Shown: piece by piece, positions 16,417-24,794 of the stretch
Position numbering within the stretch: position 1 is the stretch's first letter
Layout: every line of letters begins with the position of its first letter
NCBI GenBank assembly: GCA_035310145.1
Contig: DATGEL010000103.1
Coordinates: 1-64,000 of the forward strand
DNA length: 64,000 bases
Reading direction: 5' to 3'
From: Dehalococcoidia bacterium
GTDB taxonomy: Bacteria > Chloroflexota > Dehalococcoidia > CAUJGQ01
Translations under genes and position numbers: made by a program
The notes under the pieces: model-generated
Told to the model about the DNA's origin: nothing
The model's input: only the letters and a program-made list of their open reading frames with translations
Database searches by the model: none

Positions 16417-16847
16417 GCGGCGCTCGCCTTCAGGCAGCAGCGTGAAACGGCGCACTACCGGCCGGCGCAGGGCAGCGAACAACCCGTCGCGCGAACCGGC
16501 GAGAGGTTGGAGTATAGAGCAGCGGCCGCGGCGCGTCATTGGCGTTACGACACAGGAAAGCCGGCCGGCCTGTTGGCACTTCACCACAAGCAACGGCGCG
16601 GGCGTATCTGAAGCCTCCGGCGGTTGCGCTGCGCTCTGGCCCCGACCCCTCGCTCCCATCTGGTGCATTTGAACGAGTTGTGGAAGTAGGGAGCGAGGGG
16701 CGATCCAGCGGTGCTGAAGCGGGGGCCAGTGGGTTAAGCGACGCGGCGCTCTCGCGGCTGCCGCCGCGACGGGCGCGTGCAGTGCGCCCCTTCGACAGGC
16801 TGATTACCCGACCCACCCTCGGAACTTCCTCCCAGGGATCGCCCCTC
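16417..16847. other. Intergenic region upstream of the methyltransferase/MTHFR fusion
   Basis: About 430 bases without a convincing gene. It contains the promoter at 16511-16539, a 12-bp inverted repeat CCCCTCGCTCCC/GGGAGCGAGGGG (16646-16657 and 16689-16700, 31-base loop) and, from about 16800, the lead of the hairpin element that ends folD. A 19-base segment at 16621-16639 recurs inverted at 26498-26516. I looked for a SAM or cobalamin riboswitch and saw no recognisable core. Confidence 0.5.
16511..16539 (-). promoter_or_regulatory. Predicted promoter of the methyltransferase/MTHFR-dpp operon
   Basis: Minus strand: -35-like ATGACG (16534-16539), 17-base spacer, -10 TATACT (16511-16516). The transcript would start near 16504 and have an 88-nt leader. 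The same -10 hexamer with a very similar -35 (GTGACG) and the same spacer precedes the liv operon (37763-37791). Confidence 0.42.
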
Positions 16848-16917
16848 TCCTTCTCCCCAGAATTGGGAGAAGGATCAGTGGAAGATCACGGGGGAGAGGA
16901 TGAGGGCCGCCCGCGCC
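16800..16917 (-). repeat. Dispersed hairpin element overlapping the 3' end of folD
   Basis: Lead ACCCGACCCACCCTCGGAAC, then GGATCGCCCCTC, a 10-bp hairpin (TCCTTCTCCC 16848-16857 and GGGAGAAGGA 16865-16874), then a tail ending GATGAGGGCCGCCCGCGCC. The FolD stop codon lies at 16875-16877, immediately beyond the hairpin, so the tail is translated as the last fourteen residues of FolD. Confidence 0.65.
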
Positions 16918-17762
16918 GCCTGCAGCGTGTTCTTCAGCAGCATGGCGATCGTGCAGGGGCCGACGCCGCCCGGCACGGGCGTGATCAGCGCCGCCTTCGC
17001 CGCCACCTCCTCGAAGGCGACGTCGCCCGTGAGCCGCCGGCCCTCGCGGCTGATGCCCACGTCGATCACCACGGCGCCGCGCTTCACCATGTCACCGCGC
17101 AGCGTGAAGGCATCCGGCTTGCCCACGGCCACCACGACGATGTCGCCGCGGCGGCAGATGCGCCCGACGTCCTGTGTGTGCTCGTGGCAGACGGTGACCG
17201 TCGCGTTGCCGAAGGGGTGGTCCTGCAGGAGCAGCGCCGCCAGCGGCAGGCCGACGACGATGCCGCGGTTCACGATCACCACGTGCTTCCCACAGGTCGA
17301 GACACCGTGGTACTTGAGCAGCTCGATGATCGCCGCCGGCGTGCAGGGGACAAAGCGGGGCGCGCCCAGGATCAGGCTGCCCATATTCGCGCTGCCCATC
17401 CCGTCCACGTCTTTGGCCGGATCGATGCGGTCCAGCACGGCGAAGCGGTCGATCTGCGGGGGCAGCGGCAACTGCACAAGGATGCCGTGGATGGCGGGGT
17501 CGGCGTTCCAGCGGCAGATCAGCCGCTCAAGCTCCGCCTGCGCCGTCTCCGCGGGCAGGTCCACGCGCACGCTCGTGATGCCCACGGCGGCGCAGGCCTG
17601 CTGCTTGCGCCGCATATAGACCTGGCTGGCCGCGTCGTCGCCCACCAGGCAGACGGCCAGGCAGGGCTGCGCGCCGCCCGCGGCGCGCCACGCCGCTACT
17701 TCCTTGCGCACCTGGTGACGCAGGTGGCTGGCGACAAGCGAGCCTTTGATCAGTTCTGCCAT
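16875..17762 (-). CDS. folD: Bifunctional methylene-THF dehydrogenase / methenyl-THF cyclohydrolase (FolD)
   Basis: 295 aa, usual FolD length. Y49 and K53 (SQVYMRRKQ), the KDVDG motif (117-121), PCTPAA and TPVPGGVGPCT are all present. The NADP-binding GRSxxVGxP segment reads NRGIVVGLP, a change of Ser to Gly, still consistent with function. Interconverts methylene-, methenyl- and formyl-THF in the cytoplasm. Lies 32 bases after metF and is surely co-transcribed. The C-terminal AARAALILSPVIFH is encoded by the tail of the hairpin element, an overprinted end not expected in homologues. Confidence 0.95.
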   Translation of the reverse strand: MAELIKGSLVASHLRHQVRKEVAAWRAAGGAQPCLAVCLVGDDAASQVYMRRKQQACAAVGITSVRVDLPAETAQAELERLICRWNADPAIHGILVQLPLPPQIDRFAVLDRIDPAKDVDGMGSANMGSLILGAPRFVPCTPAAIIELLKYHGVSTCGKHVVIVNRGIVVGLPLAALLLQDHPFGNATVTVCHEHTQDVGRICRRGDIVVVAVGKPDAFTLRGDMVKRGAVVIDVGISREGRRLTGDVAFEEVAAKAALITPVPGGVGPCTIAMLLKNTLQAARAALILSPVIFH

Positions 17763-17794
17763 CGTGCTCGACGCTTTGTGCCTGCCATTGCCGC

Positions 17795-18709
17795 TCAGAT
17801 CGCGTCGACGACGCGGCGCACGCCGTCGTTCCAGCCGAAGCTCATCAGGTGCACGCCGTCCACGCCGGGGATCGCCCGCAGCTCGCGCACCAGTTCGGCC
17901 GCGATCTCCACGCCCGCCGCGGCCGGGTCTTCCGCGCCTTCCAGCCGTTGCATCACCCGCTCCGGCACGGTGACGCCGGGCACGTGGTCGTTCAGGTAGT
18001 GCGCCATCGCCGGGCGGCGCAGCACCGCCACGCCGGCAAGGATACGTACGCGCTCGGTCAGGCCGGCGCCGCGCAGCAGCTCGACCCAGCCCGCGAAGGC
18101 GCCCGCGTCCACGGTGATCTGCGTCTGCACGAACTCGGCGCCGGCCTCGATCTTGGCCCGCAGGCGGGGCAACGAACGCTCGCCGTCCGCCGGGTTTTCC
18201 ACGCTGCCGACCAGCAGGTCGGGCGGCCGCGCGATCGGGTCGCCGGAGATGAAATGGCCCTGGCAGAGGCCGCGCACGGCTGCCATCAACTCCGTCGAGC
18301 TGACGTCGAGCACGGCTTTCGCCTCGGGGTGATTGCCCACGCCAGGCGGGTCGCCGGTCATGCAGACGATGCCCGCCGCGCCGACCGCCGCGGCGCCGAG
18401 CGCGTCCGACTGCAGCGCGATGCGGTTGCGGTCGCGGCAGGTAAGCTGCACCAGCGGCACCAGCCCGGCGCGGGCCACCAGCGCCGCGGCCGCCACGGGG
18501 CACATGCGCACCTTGGCGGCCGAGTTGTCGGTGCAGTTGACGGCGTCCACGTAGGCGGCGAAGGCGCGCGCCTGCCGTTCGAGGTGCGCGGGAGAGGCAT
18601 CGCTGGGCGAATCCAGCTCCGCGGTGATCACGAAGCGGCTGGAGGCGAAGGCCGCGCGCAGACGCGCCGCCGCCGAGGCAACCGCCGGCTGTGCCGCTGA
18701 CGAAGTCAT
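17795..18709 (-). CDS. metF: Methylenetetrahydrofolate reductase (MetF family)
   Basis: 304 aa TIM-barrel flavoprotein. FVITAELDSP (start strand with the catalytic Glu), DAVNCTDN, LVQLTCRDRNRIALQSD, IVCMTGDPPG and GAEFVQTQI are the conserved MetF blocks. Reduces 5,10-methylene-THF to 5-methyl-THF. The start at 18709 has AGGAGG nine bases upstream. First gene of a metF-folD pair; a second MTHFR domain is fused to the homocysteine methyltransferase at 14488, so the locus encodes two. Bacteria of this lineage often lack MetF's NADH specificity; the electron donor is not evident. Confidence 0.92.
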   Translation of the reverse strand: MTSSAAQPAVASAAARLRAAFASSRFVITAELDSPSDASPAHLERQARAFAAYVDAVNCTDNSAAKVRMCPVAAAALVARAGLVPLVQLTCRDRNRIALQSDALGAAAVGAAGIVCMTGDPPGVGNHPEAKAVLDVSSTELMAAVRGLCQGHFISGDPIARPPDLLVGSVENPADGERSLPRLRAKIEAGAEFVQTQITVDAGAFAGWVELLRGAGLTERVRILAGVAVLRRPAMAHYLNDHVPGVTVPERVMQRLEGAEDPAAAGVEIAAELVRELRAIPGVDGVHLMSFGWNDGVRRVVDAI

Positions 18710-19044
18710 GCTGAGAAGCCTCCTCTTGCCGGAACCGTGGCGCCGTCGTTTCATTCTTGGCCGCGGCGCCAACCGCGATCATCGGTGCCGCGCGACGAAC
18801 TGCGCGCACGGGCGCTTGTGCGGCGGCTACAGGGCGGCCGCGGCGGCTGCGGGCAACGGCGCGCCGCTGGTCTATGCTGGTTGTGAGCGCTCCACAAGCC
18901 GTGCCGCGACCGCTTTGGCGCCGCGCACCGATGCGTCGCACCGCGCCGCTCCGCCAGAATGACGGCACGCCGCGGGGGTGCCCGACATCCGCTCCGTTCG
19001 GACGCTCGTGCTCGTGGGCCGCCGCCGGCGTGCGCGGGGCCGCA
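18710..19044. other. Divergent intergenic region, metF / methyltransferase
   Basis: 335 bases with no convincing gene; the open frame here translates as arginine/alanine-rich shadow. At 18881-18897 is TTGTGAGCGCTCCACAA, an inverted repeat whose left half and centre match LacI-family operators, with one extra base breaking perfect symmetry. No clear -35/-10 pair is visible. Confidence 0.45.
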
Positions 19045-20583
19045 ATGCAGATCGTCATTCGATCCACGGACAAGTTGCGCGGGCCGAAAGCCCTGGACTT
19101 GAACCCGGTGTTGAGCGCCCTCCTGGCCGCGGCGCGGGAGACCTCTACGGATCTGGCGCGCCTGCGTGTGGTGGGCGACTGGGTCCAGTACCGGCAGAAC
19201 TTCCGTGAGCCCGTGGACGCGCGCCTGATCTGCCCCAGCGCCGCGGCCTCGGCCCGCGCCTACCGTGCTGGCTTAGAAGCCGACGCCGACAGCGAGGCCG
19301 CGACCGAGGGCGCCGGCGCCGGCCTGGAGATCGGCGTCGATCTGCGCCGGGCGGCAAGCGCGGACCTCGCGGACCTCTTCCGCCGGGCACTGAACGGCGG
19401 CGCCGGCGGGCAGCAGCGCGACGGCTGCCGCCTCTACCTCGAAGACTGGAAAGCGGAGAGCGCAGGCTGCATCTGGGCCTTCAACGCCCTCTACTGGCGG
19501 GCGCTCGGCCTCTGGGAGCAGGCGACCGGCAACGAGTACGAGCAGGCGTTGCCCAAGGGCGAAAGCGATGCCCGCAACGTCGCCGCCGCGCAGGAGCTGA
19601 TCCTGGAGCTGTTCCGCGTGTGGGACGACCTTGCGGCACAGCAGGCCCTGCCCGAAGACCTCTACGTGCTGGAGCTGGGCGTGGGCAACGGCAACCAGGC
19701 GCGTGTCTGGCTGGACGAGTTCCTGCGCCTGGACCGCGAGCGCCACGGCGGCGCGTACTACCGGCGGTTGCACTACCTGATGGGCGACTACTCGCCCCAC
19801 GTGCTCGAACGCGCCCGCGCCAACGTCAGCAGCCATGCCGAGCACGTCAGCAGCCTTGTACTGGACGCCCGTTCCCTGACCCAGACACTGCGTTTCCTCT
19901 CCGCCAAGGCATTCCTGATCTATATCTCCAACGTCTACGATAACCTGCCCACGGACGAGATCGTGCGGCTGGGCGGCCATCTCTTCCGCGTGGAGGTGCG
20001 CGCCTTCATCGCCGGCGCCACGGCGGAGCGGCTGGCTGCCGAGATCGGCGTGGCGCCCAGCGCGCTGCCCGACCTGGCCGGCCGCCTGCTGCACCTGGGG
20101 CCGGCGCTCTTGGCCGAGGCGGCGGCCGATCGCTTCCACGGCGACCCGCTCGCCGCGGTGGCGCTGTGGCGGGCGCTGTGGGAGGCGCTGCGGCTGGAGG
20201 AGCGCTATGTGCCGATCGAGGAGCTGGATACCTACGAAGTGGCCCCCGGCATCAGCGGCGAGATCCTCCGCCCGATCGTCGAGGCCAACGGCGACCTGCG
20301 CATGCACGTCAGCAACGGCGCCGCCGCCAGCTTCGCCGACTCGATGCCGCTGCTCCATCCCTTCGGCGTCCTGCAGTGCCACGATCTGTTCGTGACCGAG
20401 ATCGACCAGTACCAGAGCGGCTTCCGCGGACCGGGCAAGTACGACGGTTCGGTCGTGAACTGGGTGAACGGGCCGCTGCTGGCGGCGATCGGCCGGCGGC
20501 GCGGCTTCGACGTGCAGATCCGCCGCTTCGCCCACCGCAGCGGCTCCAACGTGCTGACCCTGACCGCGCGCGTGCGCGAATAG
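19045..20583 (+). CDS. Class I SAM-dependent methyltransferase-like protein
   Basis: 512 aa. The Rossmann motif I is YVLELGVGNGNQARVWLDEF, followed by YLMGDYSPHVLERARANV and ISNVYDNLPTDEI, the arrangement of SAM methyltransferases and somewhat reminiscent of the MidA/NDUFAF7 group (ELGxGxG...SNELLDALP). The N-terminal 200 and C-terminal 130 residues are not recognised. The ATG at 19045 is the first that gives protein-like sequence, though its ribosome binding site is weak. It ends 19 bases before a MetE-like gene, so the two form an operon; the methyl acceptor might be a protein or small thiol (inference). Confidence 0.65.
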   Translation: MQIVIRSTDKLRGPKALDLNPVLSALLAAARETSTDLARLRVVGDWVQYRQNFREPVDARLICPSAAASARAYRAGLEADADSEAATEGAGAGLEIGVDLRRAASADLADLFRRALNGGAGGQQRDGCRLYLEDWKAESAGCIWAFNALYWRALGLWEQATGNEYEQALPKGESDARNVAAAQELILELFRVWDDLAAQQALPEDLYVLELGVGNGNQARVWLDEFLRLDRERHGGAYYRRLHYLMGDYSPHVLERARANVSSHAEHVSSLVLDARSLTQTLRFLSAKAFLIYISNVYDNLPTDEIVRLGGHLFRVEVRAFIAGATAERLAAEIGVAPSALPDLAGRLLHLGPALLAEAAADRFHGDPLAAVALWRALWEALRLEERYVPIEELDTYEVAPGISGEILRPIVEANGDLRMHVSNGAAASFADSMPLLHPFGVLQCHDLFVTEIDQYQSGFRGPGKYDGSVVNWVNGPLLAAIGRRRGFDVQIRRFAHRSGSNVLTLTARVRE

Positions 20584-20602
20584 CGAGAGGCGATCGAGAA
20601 CC

Positions 20603-21733
20603 GTGGCAAGCGAAACGCCGGCGCAGACCAGAGCGGACGAGGCCGGCAACGGCGCGGCTCCCGCGCGCAACGGCGGCACGGCGCCCGCGGCGGCGTGGCT
20701 GCCGGCGCCGCTCGCCACCAGCGTGGTCGGGTCCTACTCGGTGCCGGAATGGCTGGAGCGGCTGAAGACCGACTATTACCAGCGGCGCATCAGCGGCGCC
20801 TATCTCGCCGAGATCCATGAGGTGGCGATCAAGGCGGCGCTCAAAGACCAGGAGCGTGCGGGCATCGACGTCGTTTCCGACGGCGAGCTGCGCCGCGACA
20901 ACGACGTGGATTACTTCCTCGCGCGCCTGCCCGGCGTCGAGATCCCGCACCTGGCGAAGGACTTCTACTACGACTACTACGAGGCGCGCGTCACACGCCC
21001 GCTGCCCGAGCCGGACCCGGCCGCTCCGCCGCCGCTGGGGCTCGTCGACGACTTCCTCTTCACCCTGCAGTACACCGACCGGCCGATCAAGTTCTCGCTG
21101 ACGGGGCCGTTCTCGCTCTCGCGGCGCCTGCGCAACGAGTGCTACGCCGACGAGGCCGAGCTGGTGCTGGCGATCGCCCGCACGCTGAACCGCGAAGCCC
21201 GCGCCCTGGCCGAGGCGGGCGTCGCCGTCTTACAGGTCGATGAGCCGTTCCTGGCGGGCTACCGCGACCGCGCCAAGCTGGCCGTGCAGGCGCTGAATAT
21301 CGTCTTTGAAGGCGTCGATCCGCGCACGACGATGCGCGCCGTGCATGTTTGCTACGGCAACCGCTACGCCCGGCCGCTCTGGCAGGGCCAGTACGACTTC
21401 CTCTTCCCGGCGATCGTCGATGCGCAGGTGGACCAGGTTTTGCTGGAGTTCGCGCGCAAGGGCTACGACGATCTGGAGCTGTTCCGTCGCTATCCGAGCG
21501 CGACCTTCATGCTCGGCCTGGGCGTGATCGACGTGAAGAGCCAGGAGGTCGAGACGCCGGAGCTGATCGCGGCGCGCGTGCGGCGGGCGCTGACCGTGCT
21601 GCCGCCCGAGCGGCTGATGGTGAACCCAGACTGCGGCCTGCGTCACCTGCCCGCCGAGATTGCGCGGGCCAAGCTGCAGGCGCTGACCGCCGGCGCCGCG
21701 CTGGTGCGGAGCGAGCTGCGGGGCAACGGCTGA
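20603..21733 (+). CDS. MetE C-terminal-domain-like methyltransferase, paralogue 2
   Basis: 376 aa beginning with GTG at 20603 after a GAGAGG site; the first 30 residues are a disordered Ala/Gly stretch. Single MetE-type barrel with zinc ligands H248 and C250 (AVHVCYGNRY) and C344 (NPDCGLRHLP), and VVSDGELRRDN and VLQVDEPFL. Compared with paralogue 1 it has an insertion rich in Tyr/Asp (DFYYDYYEARV) seen in archaeal-type MetE homologues that use methylcobamide or methyl-folate donors. Co-transcribed with the upstream methyltransferase. Confidence 0.85.
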   Translation: MASETPAQTRADEAGNGAAPARNGGTAPAAAWLPAPLATSVVGSYSVPEWLERLKTDYYQRRISGAYLAEIHEVAIKAALKDQERAGIDVVSDGELRRDNDVDYFLARLPGVEIPHLAKDFYYDYYEARVTRPLPEPDPAAPPPLGLVDDFLFTLQYTDRPIKFSLTGPFSLSRRLRNECYADEAELVLAIARTLNREARALAEAGVAVLQVDEPFLAGYRDRAKLAVQALNIVFEGVDPRTTMRAVHVCYGNRYARPLWQGQYDFLFPAIVDAQVDQVLLEFARKGYDDLELFRRYPSATFMLGLGVIDVKSQEVETPELIAARVRRALTVLPPERLMVNPDCGLRHLPAEIARAKLQALTAGAALVRSELRGNG

Positions 21734-21744
21734 GCGCGCCCTGC

Positions 21745-21912
21745 GGCCCGCATCCTCTCCTGTCTCCTTCGCCCAATCCTGGGCGAAGGAGACGATCCTG
21801 CCGTAAGCGTTCCGAACAGCGTACGGTAAAGCCGACGCCGCATCGATTTGGCACCCCCGGATCGCCCTTCCCCCAGGATTGGGGGAAGGGAAGGGGATGA
21901 GGGCCGCCCGTC
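21745..21912. repeat. Two hairpin elements tail to tail between convergent genes
   Basis: First hairpin: 14-bp arms GTCTCCTTCGCCCA (21762-21775 / 21780-21793) with loop ATCC, its tail (GCGCCCTGCGGCCCGCAT, inverted) facing the end of the MetE-like gene. Second: 11-bp arms CCCTTCCCCCA (21865-21875 / 21880-21890), loop GGAT, with its tail GATGAGGGCCGCCCG facing the PucR stop at 21921. Together they probably terminate transcription from both sides. Confidence 0.65.
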
Positions 21913-21920
21913 GCCGCCCC

Positions 21921-23381
21921 TCAGTCCACGCTGCAGCCGTCGAGGATCTTCAGCGCCACCCGCGCCTGCAAGCGGTCCTCCGCCTGCGCCAGGTCGAGGC
22001 CGGAGATCGCTTCGATGCGCTGCAGGCGGTAGCTCGCGGTGTTGACGTGGATTGTCAGGGCCCGTGCCGTCGCCTGCACGGCGCTGTTGTGCGCGAGGTA
22101 GGTCGCCAGCGTGCGCACCAGTTCGGTGTGGTGCTTGCGGTCGTAGGCCAGCAAGGGGCCGAGCACCTGCTCGACGTAGGCGTCCAGCTCGCCGGGATCG
22201 TTGACCTGGAAGAGCAGTCGGTAGAGGCCGAGGGCGCCGAACTCCACGACCTCGCCGCGGCGGCCGAAGCGGCGGCCGATCTCGATCGCGCGGCGCGCCT
22301 GGCGGTAGCTGCGGGAGACGTCCAGCGGCGCCTGGCAGACGCCGCCGACGCCGATCGTCAGCGGCCGGCCTGGCTCGATCGAGGCGGCGTGCACCAGCGC
22401 CCGCGCGAGGTCGCCCGCGCCGGAGGGACCGCTCTCGGGCAGCAGCAGCACCAGCCCCTCGTCGCGCTCGGCCACGATCGCGCCGGGCGCCCGCTCGCCG
22501 GCGAGGCGGGCCAGGCTTGCCAAGAGCCGCTTGCGCCGCGCCGCCGCCCAGACGGCTTCGCCCGCGTCGTGACGCGGCAGGGTTTCCGGCTCGTCCAGCG
22601 CCGCGAACACGGCGCGGTAGGGTCGCGACTCGTCGTAGCCGAGCCGGTGCGCTCGCTCGCGCGCCGCGTCCGCGCCTGCCACCTCGCCCAAAAGCAAGCT
22701 GTCCAACAACTCGTCGCGCAGTTGCGCGGAGACGGCGCTCTCCTGCTGGGCGCTGGCCAACGCCAGGGCGCAGACGCCGGCGGCGTGGCCGGCCAGCAGC
22801 AATGCCGCCTCATCGTTGCCTGCCTCGCCGTCGCCGGCCACGTCCAGGATCGCCAGGTAGCCCAGCGGCAGATCGTTGCCGAGAATCGGCGCCAGCACGC
22901 AGGCGAAGGGCAGGCCGGACTCCGGCGCCAGCGGCACCCGCAGCGGCCGGCGCTCCGCCGCGATGATGCGCAGGATGCGCTCGACCGAGGCGTCGCGCAG
23001 GTCGAAAAGGCATTCGCCCACCCCGGCCGGCCCCGCCCGCGACGCACCAGGGGGCGGCTGCTGCACCATCGTGCAGAGCAGCGGGTCGAGCAGCAGCACC
23101 GGCCGGTTCAGCAGCGCGGCCAGCTCGGCCGTGATGCTCTCCAGCCCCTCGCCGCCGAGCACGAGGCTGTCGAGCCGGTCGTGTATCCCCACGACCAGCC
23201 GCAGCAGGGCGTTTTCCACCTGCAGGGCGCGCAGCGTGGCCTGCAGGCGCGGCGAAACGTCCGATCGCAGCGCGGCACCGTCCGCCACCGGCCGGCCCTT
23301 GTGGCCGTTCCCTGCCTCGGCGCGGAGAGCGGCCGAACGTTCGCGTACCAGGTTGGTCACCACGTTCTCGCCCTTTCTCAT
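21921..23381 (-). CDS. PucR-family transcriptional regulator
   Basis: 486 aa. The N-terminal half resembles a GAF-like sensor (ITAELAALLNRPVLLLDP, LGYLAILDV). A CdaR/GGDEF-like middle (IGVGGVCQAPLDVSRSYRQARRAIEIG) and the C-terminal PucR helix-turn-helix (LVRTLATYLAHN...ATARALTIHVNTASYRLQRIEAI) are clear. PucR-type regulators usually activate catabolic genes in response to a small ligand. Lies 66 bases downstream of the third MetE-like gene and is probably co-transcribed with it; likely controls the methyl-transfer genes here (inference). Confidence 0.88.
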   Translation of the reverse strand: MRKGENVVTNLVRERSAALRAEAGNGHKGRPVADGAALRSDVSPRLQATLRALQVENALLRLVVGIHDRLDSLVLGGEGLESITAELAALLNRPVLLLDPLLCTMVQQPPPGASRAGPAGVGECLFDLRDASVERILRIIAAERRPLRVPLAPESGLPFACVLAPILGNDLPLGYLAILDVAGDGEAGNDEAALLLAGHAAGVCALALASAQQESAVSAQLRDELLDSLLLGEVAGADAARERAHRLGYDESRPYRAVFAALDEPETLPRHDAGEAVWAAARRKRLLASLARLAGERAPGAIVAERDEGLVLLLPESGPSGAGDLARALVHAASIEPGRPLTIGVGGVCQAPLDVSRSYRQARRAIEIGRRFGRRGEVVEFGALGLYRLLFQVNDPGELDAYVEQVLGPLLAYDRKHHTELVRTLATYLAHNSAVQATARALTIHVNTASYRLQRIEAISGLDLAQAEDRLQARVALKILDGCSVD

Positions 23382-23447
23382 GCGGCCCGGCTTGCGATAC
23401 GGCGGTGCATAACGCCGTCGCGCCGGACGCCCGGCTCCCGACGGGGA

Positions 23448-24587
23448 TCAGGCCGGTCCCGGTTGCACGCTCGCCGCCAGCGACGGCTGCGCGGCCCAGA
23501 CATCGCGAGCCGTGCCGGCCACCAGTTGCAGCTTGCGGCGCTGATCTTCTTCACTGAGCAGGCCCCGTGCCGCGGCGCGGGCGAAGCCGCACTGCGTGCT
23601 GACGGCGAGCTGCGCCAGCGGCAGGTAGAGGGTGGCCTCGGCGATGCGGCTGCGCAGGGTCTCTTCGGTTTCCAGCCAGCTCTGGCGTGAGGAGACCAGG
23701 CCGAGCACGGCGGTCTTGCCCGGCGGCACGAAGCGCAGCGGCGAGAAGCTGCCGGAGCGTTCGCAGTCGTAGTCCAGCAGGAAGCGATCGACGTGCAGGC
23801 CGCCGAACACCTGCTCGGCCAGCCCTTCGTAGCCGGCGATACCGCCCCAGGCGCTGCGCGCGTTTCGCCGGCAGAGGTGCATCGCCAGCGTCACGCGATC
23901 GCGGGGCAGGGCGTCGTAGCAGGCATTCTCCGCGGCGATCGCTCGCTCAAGCGCCCCCTGCGGTTCCTGGCCCATCAGGCGCAGGCGACCGCGCCAGCCC
24001 TCTCCTACGAAGCCGGAGAAGCCCTCGTCGAGCTGGATGCAGGCGACGCCGTCCTCGACCAGCGCCAGCATCTCCGCACGGATGATCGGCACCAGGTCTT
24101 CGAGCAGGTCCTCGGGCGTGGGATAGGCGCGCTCCGACACGCCGGGGCGGTAGAGCGCGTTCATCGCCGCCACGGGACTTGGCAGCGTGACCTTGATCGG
24201 GCCGGCCGCGTGCTGCCTCAGATACGCCGCTTCCACGGCCGTGAGCCGGTAGAGCGGGTGCAGGGCGGCGCCCGCCACCTGCCGCGGCGAATCCCACGGA
24301 TCGGCCGCGCCGTTCATCGCTGCGCCGCGCGGCGCCGGGGCGGGCACGAAGCCGTCGACCGCCTCGGTGAGCACGGAGTAGAGCGTCTCGCGGCGCAGCT
24401 CGCCGTCGGTGAAGACCTCCATGCCGGCCGCGCGTTGCAGCGCCAGCGCCGCGTCGACGGCATGGTCTTCGGCGGCGCGCAGCGCGGCGAGCGTGGCTTC
24501 GCCGGCACGGTAGGCGGCGCGTGCACGCAGCAATTCCGGCGAGGGGAGCAGGCTGCCGACCTGGTCGGCCCGAAACTGCTGGGCCAT
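23448..24587 (-). CDS. MetE C-terminal-domain-like methyltransferase, paralogue 3
   Basis: 379 aa. Starts MAQQFRADQVGSLLPSPELL after AAGGAAG; DQVGSLLRP-type starts are typical of stand-alone MetE-C proteins (YxjG/YxjH-like). H237 and C239 (AMHLCRRN) and C333 (STQCGFA) match the zinc ligands, and CIQLDEGF supplies the substrate loop. Only weakly similar by eye to paralogues 1 and 2, so the three probably have different substrates. First gene of a two-gene unit with PucR, expressed from the promoter at 24645-24673 and divergent from a MarR gene. Confidence 0.85.
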   Translation of the reverse strand: MAQQFRADQVGSLLPSPELLRARAAYRAGEATLAALRAAEDHAVDAALALQRAAGMEVFTDGELRRETLYSVLTEAVDGFVPAPAPRGAAMNGAADPWDSPRQVAGAALHPLYRLTAVEAAYLRQHAAGPIKVTLPSPVAAMNALYRPGVSERAYPTPEDLLEDLVPIIRAEMLALVEDGVACIQLDEGFSGFVGEGWRGRLRLMGQEPQGALERAIAAENACYDALPRDRVTLAMHLCRRNARSAWGGIAGYEGLAEQVFGGLHVDRFLLDYDCERSGSFSPLRFVPPGKTAVLGLVSSRQSWLETEETLRSRIAEATLYLPLAQLAVSTQCGFARAAARGLLSEEDQRRKLQLVAGTARDVWAAQPSLAASVQPGPA

Positions 24588-24644
24588 GACGCTTCCTTGA
24601 GCGGCCGCCAGCCCGGCGCGGACTGGAGACCCGGCGATGCCTGT

Positions 24645-24673
24645 GTCATACTCCAATCCGGAGGAAAACACAA
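24645..24673 (-). promoter_or_regulatory. Predicted promoter of the MetE-like/pucR unit
   Basis: Minus strand: -35 TTGTGT (24668-24673), 17-base spacer, -10 TATGAC (24645-24650), 57 bases before the start codon. The local AT content is well above the surroundings. Just beyond it, towards the MarR gene, lies TCTTGCGAAGA, a short palindrome in a longer imperfect one, which could be the MarR operator. Three GAAGCGGCC direct repeats follow at about 24709-24732. Confidence 0.42.
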
Positions 24674-24794
24674 CATGCGGATATCGTCTTGCGAAGATAC
24701 TTCCTCCGAAGCGGCCGAAGCGGCCGAAGCGGCTGATGCCGCCCGTGGCCGCAGCGGGATCGACGCTCCGCCGCGCAGCCGCTACCATCGGCCC

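Noticed and set aside
16417-16640. SAM or cobalamin riboswitch before the homocysteine methyltransferase/MTHFR gene
   Set aside because: No conserved riboswitch core such as a SAM-I kink-turn or B12 box could be recognised; only a promoter and short leader are visible.
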